A stretch of DNA of 50,189 bases from Candidatus Woesearchaeota archaeon. GTDB taxonomy: Archaea > Nanobdellota > Nanobdellia > Woesearchaeales > 21-14-0-10-32-9. A program made the position numbers and the translations under genes. The stretch lies in contig JAIPHP010000008.1 of assembly GCA_021735165.1 (NCBI GenBank), positions 1 through 50,189 on the forward strand, given 5' to 3'. The notes beneath the pieces are model-generated. The model saw nothing but the letters and a program-made list of their open reading frames with translations, was not told the DNA's origin and did not search any database. Of this stretch, positions 25,604 through 34,157 are shown piece by piece (within the stretch, counting starts at the first letter, position 1; every line of letters begins with the position of its first letter).

Positions 25604-26842
25604 TTAGACTTGTATTTTTGCTCTTGTAGAGTCTGATATTCCTAGTTCTTCGTCTAATATATTTATTATTTTTCGTTCAATAGATTTGCTTATGCTTAAA
25701 GATATTTCTCTTGTTCTGCCAAATCTTCCTTTACTTATTACTTTCGCGTTTATTATTCCTATCATATCTAATTCCGCAATAATATCGGAAACTCTTCTTT
25801 GTGTTAGCGGTCTTAAACTTGCAACTTGACAGATGTCTTTGTATAATTCATAAATATCTCCTGTAAATATATTTTTTTGTTTTTTTTGCGCTAATAATAA
25901 AATAGGATATAATGTTGCTTGAAATTGTTTAGGATGGGTTTTTACCATATCTATCAATCTATCTCTTTCTATTTTGTCTTCTGCTTCATCTATGTTTTCT
26001 ATTTTGATTTTTTCTTGATTTTTTCTTTCTGCTACTTCTCCAGCAACTCTTAATAATTCTAATGCTCTTCTAGCATCTCCGTGTTCTCTTGCAGCATATG
26101 CAGCACATTTTTGTATTACGCCATCTTCCAATATATTTTCTTTGAAAGCATTTTCAGCTCTTTTTTTTAGAATGTCTTGTATTTGTATTGCATTATATGG
26201 TGGAAAAACTAATTCTTCTTCACTCAATGATGATTTTACTCGAGGATCTAAATTGTTTGCAAACATCAAATCGTTAGATATTCCTATTATTGATAATTGT
26301 GATTTTTTTAAATCACTATTAATTCTTGTTAAATTATATATTATTTCATCTCCTGCTTTTTTTACAAGCTGATCTATCTCATCCATTATAAGAATTATTG
26401 TTTTTTCTTCATCTTCTAGTGCTTTAAAAAATACATTATATACTTCATCTGTTGGAAGTCCTGTTGGAGGTATTGCTTTACCAAAAAATCTTGCTAATTC
26501 AGCGATTAATCTATATTCTGTATCCGCTATTTTTTTTAATTTACAATTCAAGTAAAATATTTGAAGAGGTATTCCTTTTTCTTTAGACAAATTTTCCATT
26601 TGATCAGCTACATATTTAGTTACTAATGTTTTGCCAGTTCCTGTTTTTCCATATATGAATAAGTTTGATGGTCTATCATTTTTTAATGCTGGAGCTAGTA
26701 TTTGAGCTATTTGTTCTATTTGTCCATCTCTATGATTTATTTCTCCTGGCATATATGAGCTTTGTAACACTTTTTTGTTTTTGAATAAAGAATCTTTTTT
26801 TAAGAACTTTTCAAAAAAATTATTTAGATTATTTTGTACCAT
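25604..26842 (-). CDS. cdc6: Replication initiator Orc1/Cdc6
   Basis: 412 residues from ATG 26842, preceded by GAGGGGG 6 nt upstream; the longer frame to 26944 would add unrelated residues. AAA+ motifs are complete: Walker A YGKTGTGKT, Walker B IILIMDEIDQL, sensor 1 ISNDLMF and the sensor-2 region ARRALELLRVAGE. The C-terminal 80 residues form the winged helix that binds ORB DNA. It should bind the ORBs in the adjacent 790-bp region and load MCM. A TATA box (26879-26889) and an ORB-like dyad between it and the gene suggest autoregulation. It leads the operon cdc6-DP1-DP2. Confidence 0.96.
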   Translation of the reverse strand: MVQNNLNNFFEKFLKKDSLFKNKKVLQSSYMPGEINHRDGQIEQIAQILAPALKNDRPSNLFIYGKTGTGKTLVTKYVADQMENLSKEKGIPLQIFYLNCKLKKIADTEYRLIAELARFFGKAIPPTGLPTDEVYNVFFKALEDEEKTIILIMDEIDQLVKKAGDEIIYNLTRINSDLKKSQLSIIGISNDLMFANNLDPRVKSSLSEEELVFPPYNAIQIQDILKKRAENAFKENILEDGVIQKCAAYAAREHGDARRALELLRVAGEVAERKNQEKIKIENIDEAEDKIERDRLIDMVKTHPKQFQATLYPILLLAQKKQKNIFTGDIYELYKDICQVASLRPLTQRRVSDIIAELDMIGIINAKVISKGRFGRTREISLSISKSIERKIINILDEELGISDSTRAKIQV

Positions 26843-26860
26843 TTTTTCCCCCTCAACAAA

Positions 26861-26889
26861 ATTCCAGAGGAAATGGTGGTTATATAAAT
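26861..26889 (-). promoter_or_regulatory. cdc6 promoter with an overlapping ORB-like dyad
   Basis: The TATA box (minus-strand ATTTATATAA, 26879-26889) places transcription start near 26859, giving a 17-nt leader with a Shine-Dalgarno site. TTCCAGAGGAAATGGTGG (26861-26878, plus strand) lies between TATA and start; it has the ORB dyad and a weaker G-string, so initiator binding there would block the promoter. Confidence 0.55.
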
Positions 26890-26944
26890 ATTCTTCTTTT
26901 GGAACTTCTATTTTATAATATATCTTATAGGAAATATAGTACAC

Positions 26945-26970
26945 TCCCCTTTATTTCCTTTGGAAATGTT
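26945..26970 (-). promoter_or_regulatory. Origin recognition box, left end of oriC
   Basis: The minus strand reads TTTCCAAAGGAAAT followed by AAAGGGGAG: a dyad plus G-string, matching the archaeal ORB consensus closely. Confidence 0.75.
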
Positions 26971-27009
26971 TTTTTAAAAAATGATTTGAGATTGTATCAT
27001 ATTTATGTA

Positions 27010-27064
27010 GTCTTTTAGTGGTCTTTTAGTAGTCTTTTAATGGTCTTTTAGTAGTCTTTTATTG
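27010..27064 (+). repeat. Five tandem 11-bp repeats in the origin
   Basis: Consecutive 11-bp units GTCTTTTAGTG, GTCTTTTAGTA, GTCTTTTAATG, GTCTTTTAGTA and GTCTTTTATTG, with no gaps. The spacing is close to one DNA helical turn, so a protein could bind all units on the same face, or the array could be the melting site. Confidence 0.85.
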
Positions 27065-27505
27065 ATATTAATATGTTTATGAGTATAATATAATAATATA
27101 AATAATAATAATATAAATAATAATAAGATTTGTTAAATAACAGTATTAAAACTGACTTATTTCCATTGAAAAAAAATCAGCAACAAATAAGATGAATTAA
27201 CTTCTATATAGAATATAATTGTATTTTTGTATTAATATAATATAATATAATTAGAATGTTTATAATAATATAATAAATGATAACCTTTTTATTCCTTTAT
27301 TTCTTTTTATTAATATAATAAATAAGAACGCATTTTATAATATGATGTATTATTCAAATAAATAACTAAATAATGATGTTGACTTCTTAAGAATTTAATT
27401 TGATAATTGTTAATCATTTTTATTGTTATCTTATTTTTTTATTATCTTTTTTTTATTAATATCTTTTTATTAATATCTTTTTTTTGATATTAAATCAAAT
27501 TTAAT

Positions 27506-27553
27506 TTATAATCAAGTTAACTTATAATTAAGTTAATTTATAATTAAGTCAGA
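27506..27553 (+). repeat. Three tandem 16-bp repeats in the origin
   Basis: Units TTATAATCAAGTTAAC, TTATAATTAAGTTAAT and TTATAATTAAGTCAGA follow each other without gaps, in the right half of the origin region. Confidence 0.75.
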
Positions 27554-27691
27554 TTCAAATCAAAAGTAAGTAGTGTTTAATTTTCACTAATTAACAATTA
27601 TTAGTTAACAACCATTATTTGATAATTATTATAACAATTATTAATCTTTATCAAAAATTTAATGAATTCTTTTTTTACAAAAAAAATCTCT

Positions 27692-27713
27692 AAAAGAAAT
27701 GAAGGGGTGACAC
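27692..27713 (+). promoter_or_regulatory. ORB-like site at the right end of oriC
   Basis: AAAAGAAATGAAGGGGTGAC keeps the right half of the ORB (GAAATGAAGGGGTG) but has a degenerate left arm. It points opposite to the ORB at 26945-26970. Confidence 0.55.
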
Positions 27714-27733
27714 CTATAAATTTAATTACAAAT

Positions 27734-29407
27734 TCAATTATTTTTTTTCTTTAAAACATTGATTAAATTATCAAGTTCCAACTCAAATCCCGAACAAGGC
27801 ATTTCAAGTTCAAATAAAGAAATAGCTTCTGGAGAAATCTCACCAACATGTCCTATTATTTGATCATTAAATATTATTTTGCCACTTCTTCCTTCCATAT
27901 AAATCTTCAAATCCCCTTTTTTTACATAATATTCAAGATCCAAAGCTTGAAATAAGGAATCTAAAGCTTGTTTTGCAGTTGTAAAATTAGAATTTTCAAA
28001 ACAAAATATGACTGCTAAACTATTGAATTCTTTGATTAAATTTTTGCAAGAAGAATCCTTTTTAAAAACAACACCTATTTCAAACAAATTTTGAGGATAA
28101 TCATACATTTTATTATTTTTCAAATTATAGAGGAGATTGATCATTATATTTCTTCTCATTGAATTAAATTCAGAAGAAAAAGAATTTTTTATACAAACAA
28201 AATCTTCTACTAATTTAGTTTGTATTTCTTTTGATACTAACGAATAAGTATTGGTTTCATTCATACCAAGTCCAACAAAATGTTCTCTTATCTTTCTAAA
28301 TATTTTTTCTGAATAATTTTCCTTTCCTAAACTATAAACCCTATTATTATCTTCTTCTATATTATCATAACCATATCCTATAGCAAGATCTTCTATTAAA
28401 TCTATTTGGTGAATAATATCGGTTCTATAACATGGTACAAATACATCAAAAAAATGTTTTTGAACTTTCACACCAAAACCCATTTTTTCAAGACATTCAA
28501 CAACTTTTTCATCAGAAAGCTCAAGCCCCAAATATTTTTTTATATAATTTTTGTTAAGAAATGTTTTTTCAAATTGTAATTTTGGAGTTACTATTTTTCC
28601 CAGAGAACTATGTTCATAATTTAATGTAACACCATATATTTTTCCTCCCATATCATTTAAAGCAGTAACAATAATATTTATTGCTTTACTTAGCACTTCA
28701 AAATTAAAACCAGAACATTCTATGAAAACATCTTTTGTAGATTCTGATATTTTTCCTGTTTTATGAGAATTTATTATAGGAGGCATACTTAATATTTCGT
28801 TATTTGCATCTATAAAAACAGGATACATTTCTTTTCCTTCAAGAAGATGTGCATATTCTTTTCCTTTTTCGTGTTTTTCAATAATTTGTCTTCCAGTTAA
28901 TTCTTCTGTTTTTTCCAAGGGCACGAATTTTATTTCATCTGGTTTTTTTGCAGTATATGTTATAGGCCATTTAATATTTTCCATAGGATAAATTCCTATA
29001 GCACATTTTTTTCTATTTCTGCCATAAGTAACATGAAGTTTTTCTTGTATTTCTATAATGTCTTTTAATTTATTTTCATCAATTTTTAATCCTTTAATTA
29101 CAGCGCATGCAGTATATGGTCTGACTTTTTCAACTTCTTTTTTTATGTATAAATTATATTTGCTGTTTTCAGATTTATATTCTTTTAATCCTGTTTTTTC
29201 TCCTATAAAAGAACCAAAAGACCTAGAAAATCCTTCATCTGATAACAAATCAGGTCTATTTGGAAAAATTTCTACTACAATTTCCTCTTCATTAATTTCT
29301 TCAAGGTCTGTGCCTAAATAGGGTATTAATTCTTTTAATTTTTCATCAGACAAGTCTTTACCAATAAGTTCTTTTACTCTTTCTTTATTTAATTTTATTG
29401 TCGGCAT
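27734..29407 (-). CDS. pheT: Phenylalanyl-tRNA synthetase beta subunit
   Basis: 557 residues, the short archaeal/eukaryotic form of PheT. The N-terminus MPTIKLNKERVKELIGKDLS, the B1/B3-B4 editing region and the segment EIFPNRPDLLSDEGF are typical. With PheS it forms the (alpha-beta)2 enzyme that charges tRNA-Phe and edits mischarged Tyr. It is the last gene of pheS, LOG-like, pheT on the minus strand, 10 nt after the LOG-like gene. Its 3' end borders the replication origin region. Confidence 0.93.
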   Translation of the reverse strand: MPTIKLNKERVKELIGKDLSDEKLKELIPYLGTDLEEINEEEIVVEIFPNRPDLLSDEGFSRSFGSFIGEKTGLKEYKSENSKYNLYIKKEVEKVRPYTACAVIKGLKIDENKLKDIIEIQEKLHVTYGRNRKKCAIGIYPMENIKWPITYTAKKPDEIKFVPLEKTEELTGRQIIEKHEKGKEYAHLLEGKEMYPVFIDANNEILSMPPIINSHKTGKISESTKDVFIECSGFNFEVLSKAINIIVTALNDMGGKIYGVTLNYEHSSLGKIVTPKLQFEKTFLNKNYIKKYLGLELSDEKVVECLEKMGFGVKVQKHFFDVFVPCYRTDIIHQIDLIEDLAIGYGYDNIEEDNNRVYSLGKENYSEKIFRKIREHFVGLGMNETNTYSLVSKEIQTKLVEDFVCIKNSFSSEFNSMRRNIMINLLYNLKNNKMYDYPQNLFEIGVVFKKDSSCKNLIKEFNSLAVIFCFENSNFTTAKQALDSLFQALDLEYYVKKGDLKIYMEGRSGKIIFNDQIIGHVGEISPEAISLFELEMPCSGFELELDNLINVLKKKNN

Positions 29408-29417
29408 TTTTTTCTAA

Positions 29418-30098
29418 TTATTTAATTTTTTTATTCAATATTATTTTTTTATCTTCTTTCCAATTATTTTTAAGTTCTTTTTTTAATTTCGTATTAATTG
29501 ATATTTTTTTGTTTTTTTGTTTATTTTTAATTAATTTAATAATTAAATTAACAGCTTCTATAGGGGAATTAGAACCATAAATATACTCTGTTTTTCTGAC
29601 ATCAAAATATTTGTTTGTTAGTTCTTCTGCCATGCCCCCACTAGGTGTCAATGCAACAATTGGTTTACTCATCATATATCCATATGTGGCTTCATTAAGT
29701 GTTCCTGCTCCTCCACCTACAAGTATTGCACCATCACAACTATTAAGATTTATAGCATCTCTTGACCAACCTATGCCTGTCGCTATAACAAAATCAGAGT
29801 AATCATTCACCCGACTCATATCTTCCCAAGGAATTATAGAAATTGTTGTTCCTTTCTTGCTTTTTGCACCTTTATGAGCTGCTTCCATAACACCCAAGCC
29901 GCCGCCAGTTAATGTAACAAATCCTTTTTTTGCAATTTCTTGACCGACTTCATAAGCATAATTATACGCTTTCTTTGTAGTTATGACTTTGCTTGAACCC
30001 AAAACTGCAATAACAATATTTCTCTTGGATTTCATAATTTTTATTTTTTGATAATTTAACGTTGAGTAATCTTTCTGTTTGTTTTGTTTTTTATCCAT
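29418..30098 (-). CDS. LOG/TIGR00725-like nucleotide-binding protein
   Basis: 226 residues. The Rossmann-like core of the LOG (lysine decarboxylase-like, cytokinin-activating) and TIGR00725 families is clear: IAVLGSSKV, LTGGGLGVMEAAHKGA, and a form of the PGGxGTxxE motif reading VGGGAGTLNEAT. These bind nucleotides at the phosphoribose; some members are AMP phosphoribohydrolases, but the substrate here is unknown. The last 40 residues are a Lys-rich tail. ATG 30098 is preferred because GAGGT lies 7 nt upstream; an inner ATG at 30035 begins the conserved part. It sits between pheS and pheT in the same operon (12 and 10 nt gaps). Confidence 0.82.
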   Translation of the reverse strand: MDKKQNKQKDYSTLNYQKIKIMKSKRNIVIAVLGSSKVITTKKAYNYAYEVGQEIAKKGFVTLTGGGLGVMEAAHKGAKSKKGTTISIIPWEDMSRVNDYSDFVIATGIGWSRDAINLNSCDGAILVGGGAGTLNEATYGYMMSKPIVALTPSGGMAEELTNKYFDVRKTEYIYGSNSPIEAVNLIIKLIKNKQKNKKISINTKLKKELKNNWKEDKKIILNKKIK

Positions 30099-30110
30099 TT
30101 TTTTACCTCT

Positions 30111-31646
30111 TCATTTTAAAAACGCTTTCATATTTCTTAATTGTTCAAGATCATTTTTATACAGATCTCTAAGATCTGTTAAATTATAATAAGAAACTAT
30201 TATTCTTTCCATACCTAATCCCCAAGCAAGAACAGGACATTCAAAACCCATAAGTGTTTTTGTAACTTCAGGTCTGAATATGCCGCAACCACCCATTTCT
30301 ACCCATTGTTTTTTTATAGGGTTATATACTTCTACTTCCGCGCTTGGTTCTGTATAAGGAAAATATGCAGGTCTTATTCTTACATCACTATAACCCATTT
30401 TTCCAAAAAATTCTTTGAGATATCCTTTTAACTTTGCAAGTGTTCCATTCGGGTCTACAACTATTCCTTCAACTTGTTGAAATTGAAATAAGTGTTTCCA
30501 ATCAACAGCTTCATTTCTAAACACTTTTCCAATTTTAAAGAATTTTTTCGGCAAATCTTCTTCTTTTAATTTATTTATGGTTAATGCGCTAAGAACTGTT
30601 GTGTGAGTTCTTAAAAGAACTTGCCTACTTACATCTTTTGAAAAATCGTATTGCCAACCTTTTGAACCCGTTTCTCCTCCAGTTTCGTGTACAGCTTTAA
30701 CTTTCTTAAACAATTCATAATCAAGTTCTGCGTTTTCTAAGTCTAAATAGAACGTGTCTTGCATTTCTCTTGCCGGATGGTCTTGAGGAACAAACAATGC
30801 GTCCAAATCCCAAAACGCGCTTTGAGATTCTGTTCCTTCCATTTCCTCAAAACCCATTTCAAGCCATAATGATTTCATGTATTCTATTGCTTCATTCACG
30901 AAATGTTTTCTTCCTTTATTTTTGTGGGGAACTTTGCTTTGAACATCAAAAGATCTAAATTTCTTATTTTTCCAAGATCCATCTTTTAACATCGCAGAAG
31001 TTAATCTTTCTTCATAAACAGAAGAATCTTCTTTAATTTCCTTTGCTGCATCTTTTCCTTCATTAGTTATGTGTGCAAACCAATATGTTTTTTTGTCTTT
31101 CTTTAAATTGTTTCTTTTTTCATGTTGCAGAATGTCATGTTCTGAATTTGCAGATAATAATTCAGATCTTTTAATAGGAAATTCATGTTCTAATATGGCT
31201 TGACTTGTTTTTTGCAGGTTTTCTAAAACTTTTTCTGTGTTTTTTGTTATTTCAAATATCAAATCTTCGTTTGTCTTTGTTATTGTGGCAGCATCATCTT
31301 TTCTAAGAATTCCTATTGTAGGACCTACTTCTTCTAGTTCTAAAATTTTATTATTTATTATTTGAGTTTTGGAAATTTTCTTGTTTTTTTTTAAATATTC
31401 CAATAATCTGATTTCTGGAACTTTGTTTTTTTTATATGTTCTTCCTCTATCCGTAATATTTTCATATTCCTCTTCTTGTTTTTCAAGTTCTACCAAACCT
31501 TTATTTGAAAGCCATTGAGCAGCTCTTTGAACTTCTACATCTTTTAATTTAGATATTTTAACTATTTTTTCAAGCTTTTTTTCTTTAACTAATAAAGGAA
31601 GGATTTTTAGTTCTAAATTGGTTAATTCTGATATAATATTTGACAT
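30111..31646 (-). CDS. pheS: Phenylalanyl-tRNA synthetase alpha subunit
   Basis: 511 residues from ATG 31646. It has the N-terminal winged-helix tRNA/DNA-binding-like domains of archaeal PheS (LELKILPLLV...VQRAAQWLSNKGLVELE) and the class II catalytic core with the motif 2 region RTHTTVLSA, FKIGKVFRNEAVDWKHLFQF and motif 3 GLGMERI. A TATA box (TTATATAATG on the minus strand, about 31667-31677) is 26 nt from this ATG and only 8 from the ATG at 31664, which selects the inner, leaderless start. It is divergent from cysS. Confidence 0.94.
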   Translation of the reverse strand: MSNIISELTNLELKILPLLVKEKKLEKIVKISKLKDVEVQRAAQWLSNKGLVELEKQEEEYENITDRGRTYKKNKVPEIRLLEYLKKNKKISKTQIINNKILELEEVGPTIGILRKDDAATITKTNEDLIFEITKNTEKVLENLQKTSQAILEHEFPIKRSELLSANSEHDILQHEKRNNLKKDKKTYWFAHITNEGKDAAKEIKEDSSVYEERLTSAMLKDGSWKNKKFRSFDVQSKVPHKNKGRKHFVNEAIEYMKSLWLEMGFEEMEGTESQSAFWDLDALFVPQDHPAREMQDTFYLDLENAELDYELFKKVKAVHETGGETGSKGWQYDFSKDVSRQVLLRTHTTVLSALTINKLKEEDLPKKFFKIGKVFRNEAVDWKHLFQFQQVEGIVVDPNGTLAKLKGYLKEFFGKMGYSDVRIRPAYFPYTEPSAEVEVYNPIKKQWVEMGGCGIFRPEVTKTLMGFECPVLAWGLGMERIIVSYYNLTDLRDLYKNDLEQLRNMKAFLK

Positions 31647-31666
31647 GCAGTTCGTATTAACCATTT

Positions 31667-31710
31667 ATTATATAATGTTTTTGCATTTTCAAGAATAAAT
31701 TTATATAATT
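31667..31710. promoter_or_regulatory. Divergent promoters of pheS and cysS
   Basis: Two TATA boxes lie in the 83-bp gap: one for pheS on the minus strand (31667-31677) and one for cysS on the plus strand (TTTATATAATT, 31699-31709), each about 26 nt from its ATG. Both aminoacyl-tRNA synthetase genes therefore start from one small control region. Confidence 0.6.
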
Positions 31711-31729
31711 TGGGTGTGTTTTAGTTCTA

Positions 31730-33118
31730 ATGGAAATAAAACTAACAAATTCACTAGGTAAAGAAAAACAAATTTTTAAACCAATAAAAAATGGAGAGGT
31801 CGGCATTTATAGTTGCGGTCCAACAGTTTATAATTATGCACATATAGGTAATTTAAGAGCATATGTTTTTGCAGATATATTAAAGAGGGTTTTTTTATTT
31901 AACAATTATAAGGTAAAGCACGTTATAAACATAACTGACGTTGGCCATCTCAGTGATGATGCTGACGAAGGAGAGGATAAACTTGAAAAGGGTGCTAAAC
32001 GAGAAGGAAAAACGGTGTGGGATATAGCTAAATTTTACACAGAAACATTTTATTCAAATATGAAAGATCTTAATATAATAGATCCTGATGTTTATTGTAA
32101 AGCAACAGAGCACATTCAAGAAATGATTGATATGAATTTAAAGCTTGAAAAAAAAGGGTTTACTTATGTTTCTGAAGGAAATCTTTATTTTAACACTGCA
32201 AATTTTGATAATTATTGGAATTTAATAGGTAAAAAACAAGATGAAGATTCTCAAAAATCAAGAGTTGATCATGATGAACACAAAAAAAACAAAACAGATT
32301 TTGTGCTTTGGTTTACAAGACACAAACACGGCAATCACGCTATGGAATGGAATAGTCCTTGGGGGGTGGGATTTCCAGGCTGGCATATAGAATGTAGTGC
32401 TATGAGCTCAAAATATTTGGGAGAAACTTTTGATATTCACACAGGAGGAATAGATCACATCCCCATACACCACACTAATGAAATAGCTCAAGCTGAGTGC
32501 GCTTTTGGCCACAAATGGGTAAATTATTGGTTGCATAATGAATTTTTAGTTGTTAAAGACTTAGAAAAAATGTCTAAATCAAAAGACAATTTTTTAAGGT
32601 TGCAGACTTTAAAAAACGAAGGATATTCTCCGTTAGATTATAGGTATTTTCTCTTAGGAACTCATTATAGAAAGAAAATATTATTTAGTTGGGAAGCGTT
32701 AATTGGCGCTAAAAATAGTTTAAAAAAATTAAAGAACAAAATCTTGGAATTAAAAAAAGAAAATTCAGATTTTAGAGCTGAAAAATTTAATGAGTATTTG
32801 TTAAAATTTAATAGTTCAATAAATGATGATCTGAACACGCCTCAGGCATTAGCGATTATTTGGGATTGTTTAAATGATGAAATTGGATCTAAAACTAAAT
32901 TAAAATTAGTAACAGAATTTGATAAAGTTTTAGGTCTTAAATTGCTTGAAGAAGAAATTGTTGATGTGCCTAAAGAAATAAAATTGATTGCAGAAAAAAG
33001 GTGGGTTGCCAAACAAAACAAATTATGGGAAGAATCAGACAAACTTCGTGATGAATTAAAACAGAAAGGATACGAGATTTTGGATTCTAAAGATTCATAT
33101 CAAATAAAACGCATTTAA
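31730..33118 (+). CDS. cysS: Cysteinyl-tRNA synthetase
   Basis: 462 residues, full length. Class I signature HIGN ([14 protein letters not shown]) near residue 40, zinc-binding Cys/His (CGPTVYN, IECSAMS, HHTNE) and KMSKS (EKMSKSKDN) are all present, followed by the anticodon-binding helical domain. The segment [18 protein letters not shown] is characteristic of CysRS. It charges tRNA-Cys, so this lineage does not rely only on the SepRS route. A TATA box 26 nt before the ATG gives a leaderless mRNA. A structured repeat follows its stop. Confidence 0.96.
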   Translation: MEIKLTNSLGKEKQIFKPIKNGEVGIYSCGPTVYNYAHIGNLRAYVFADILKRVFLFNNYKVKHVINITDVGHLSDDADEGEDKLEKGAKREGKTVWDIAKFYTETFYSNMKDLNIIDPDVYCKATEHIQEMIDMNLKLEKKGFTYVSEGNLYFNTANFDNYWNLIGKKQDEDSQKSRVDHDEHKKNKTDFVLWFTRHKHGNHAMEWNSPWGVGFPGWHIECSAMSSKYLGETFDIHTGGIDHIPIHHTNEIAQAECAFGHKWVNYWLHNEFLVVKDLEKMSKSKDNFLRLQTLKNEGYSPLDYRYFLLGTHYRKKILFSWEALIGAKNSLKKLKNKILELKKENSDFRAEKFNEYLLKFNSSINDDLNTPQALAIIWDCLNDEIGSKTKLKLVTEFDKVLGLKLLEEEIVDVPKEIKLIAEKRWVAKQNKLWEESDKLRDELKQKGYEILDSKDSYQIKRI

Positions 33119-33150
33119 TGAAACTTCGTAATATTTTATTTTTTTAGCTT

Positions 33151-33284
33151 ATTGCGCGCTAGCGAAGGGGGTTTAATACCCCGACTTTTAGGTCGATAGC
33201 ACGCAATCTGAAAATCCCGTCTTGACGACTGATTCTTAATGCTCCGTCCTTTAGGGCGGAGATAGACTCGGAGCAGGGATTTTC
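33151..33284 (-). repeat. Structured intergenic repeat, copy after cysS
   Basis: Two folded modules. The first pairs ATTGCGCGCTA (33151-33161) with TAGCACGCAAT (33197-33207), one mismatch, and encloses GGGG/CCCC and CGAC/GTCG hairpins. The second pairs GAAAATCCC (33210-33218) with GGGATTTTC (33276-33284) and encloses CTCCGTCC/GGGCGGAG (loop TTTA) or, alternatively, TGCTCCG/CGGAGCA. The CCTTTAGGG- and CTTTTAGG-type loops recall IS200/IS605-family end hairpins. Its ends match the 19.5-kb copy in reverse orientation. Confidence 0.7.
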
Positions 33285-33298
33285 ATTAATTTACACCT

Positions 33299-34081
33299 TT
33301 ATTTATTGTGTGTTTCTATACACTTAACATTCATGAGCAATTCGTGATTTTTTGAGGTTATTTTTTTATTTTTTAAATCTTCATAAGCTTTTTTTATTAT
33401 TTGTTCAGACTTAAGATAATTTACTGCTTTGTTAACATCTAATTGAACTTTTAATATGGTGCTGTCCGGCACAGGTTCACGATCACAACCTATATTAAAC
33501 CAACCACCAACCGTCGATATTATGTTGTTTTTTCTAGTATATGATTTTATGGAAAAATACGTTTTGTCTTCTTTTTCATAATATTTTAAAATACCTATGC
33601 TTGTAGCAGTCCAATCAACAAAATATCCTTTTTGTTTTATATCTCCACGAAAGATTATTGTGTTTGTATCTATTTTTAGTTTAGAATTATTATATAACAA
33701 TGTTGTCTTTATATCATATTTTATCGAATCTTCATCTTCTAACTTTAGTACGGATATCATATTTTTATTATTTTCTAAAAACTCAGACTTGTAATTTTCT
33801 TCTTTTAGTGCAGATTGTGATATCCACGTTAATAAATCTAGATTGTTTGTAGGATGATTTATTAGAATTTTTTCTAAAGATTCTTTCTTAATTTTTGCGT
33901 GCAAAGGAAATTTTTTTTCATAATGTGGATTTTCAATTATGTTTATGAATTTTTCAGCATCTTCTTTTTTAGAAAATAAATGATGTATTGATTGGGTATT
34001 TAAAGAATTAATGATTGGTTCTTCTTGACTAAAAAGTGTAGAAGTCAAATATAATAATAAACTAACAAAATATTTTTTCAT
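33299..34081 (-). CDS. Secreted hypothetical protein, 260 residues
   Basis: The N-terminus (MKKYFVSLLLYLTSTLFSQ) is a signal peptide with a probable cut after FS. The first half contains helical segments (FSKKEDAEKFINIIENPHY) and the second half looks beta-rich, with conserved-looking VDWTATSIGILKYYEKEDKTYFS strands. Two Cys (GCDREP and VKCIETH) may form a disulfide. No family recognised. The Gln at the cleavage site recalls Bacteroidetes-type signals, as in the 8915 gene. It is downstream of the TrmB regulator on the same strand and converges with cysS. Confidence 0.65.
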   Translation of the reverse strand: MKKYFVSLLLYLTSTLFSQEEPIINSLNTQSIHHLFSKKEDAEKFINIIENPHYEKKFPLHAKIKKESLEKILINHPTNNLDLLTWISQSALKEENYKSEFLENNKNMISVLKLEDEDSIKYDIKTTLLYNNSKLKIDTNTIIFRGDIKQKGYFVDWTATSIGILKYYEKEDKTYFSIKSYTRKNNIISTVGGWFNIGCDREPVPDSTILKVQLDVNKAVNYLKSEQIIKKAYEDLKNKKITSKNHELLMNVKCIETHNK

Positions 34082-34157
34082 ATTGTTGTTTTAGATATAA
34101 GAGTATATTAAATTTGTGTTATATAAAAAATAAGAAAATAAAAATAAAACGAGTGTT

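Larger units (their letters stand above)
26945..27733. other. Probable replication origin (oriC) region
   Basis: About 790 bp without a gene, more than 80 percent A+T by eye, lies directly upstream of cdc6 and the PolD operon. It contains a full ORB at 26945-26970 and an ORB-like site at 27692-27713 facing the opposite way, five 11-bp tandem repeats (27010-27064), an A/T-only stretch (about 27077-27125) and three 16-bp tandem repeats (27506-27553). Inverted ORBs flanking an easily melted region next to cdc6 is the standard archaeal origin layout. No coding frame of note was seen. Confidence 0.75.

Noticed and set aside
33167-33176. GAAGGGGG as another ORB G-string
   Set aside because: There is no TTCC/GGAA dyad next to it, and the G run is paired with CCCC inside the structured repeat.
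33140-33293. H/ACA or C/D box guide RNA
   Set aside because: No ACA box follows the hairpins at the right distance and no paired C/D boxes are present; the repeat copies and IS-like loops fit a mobile-element remnant better.
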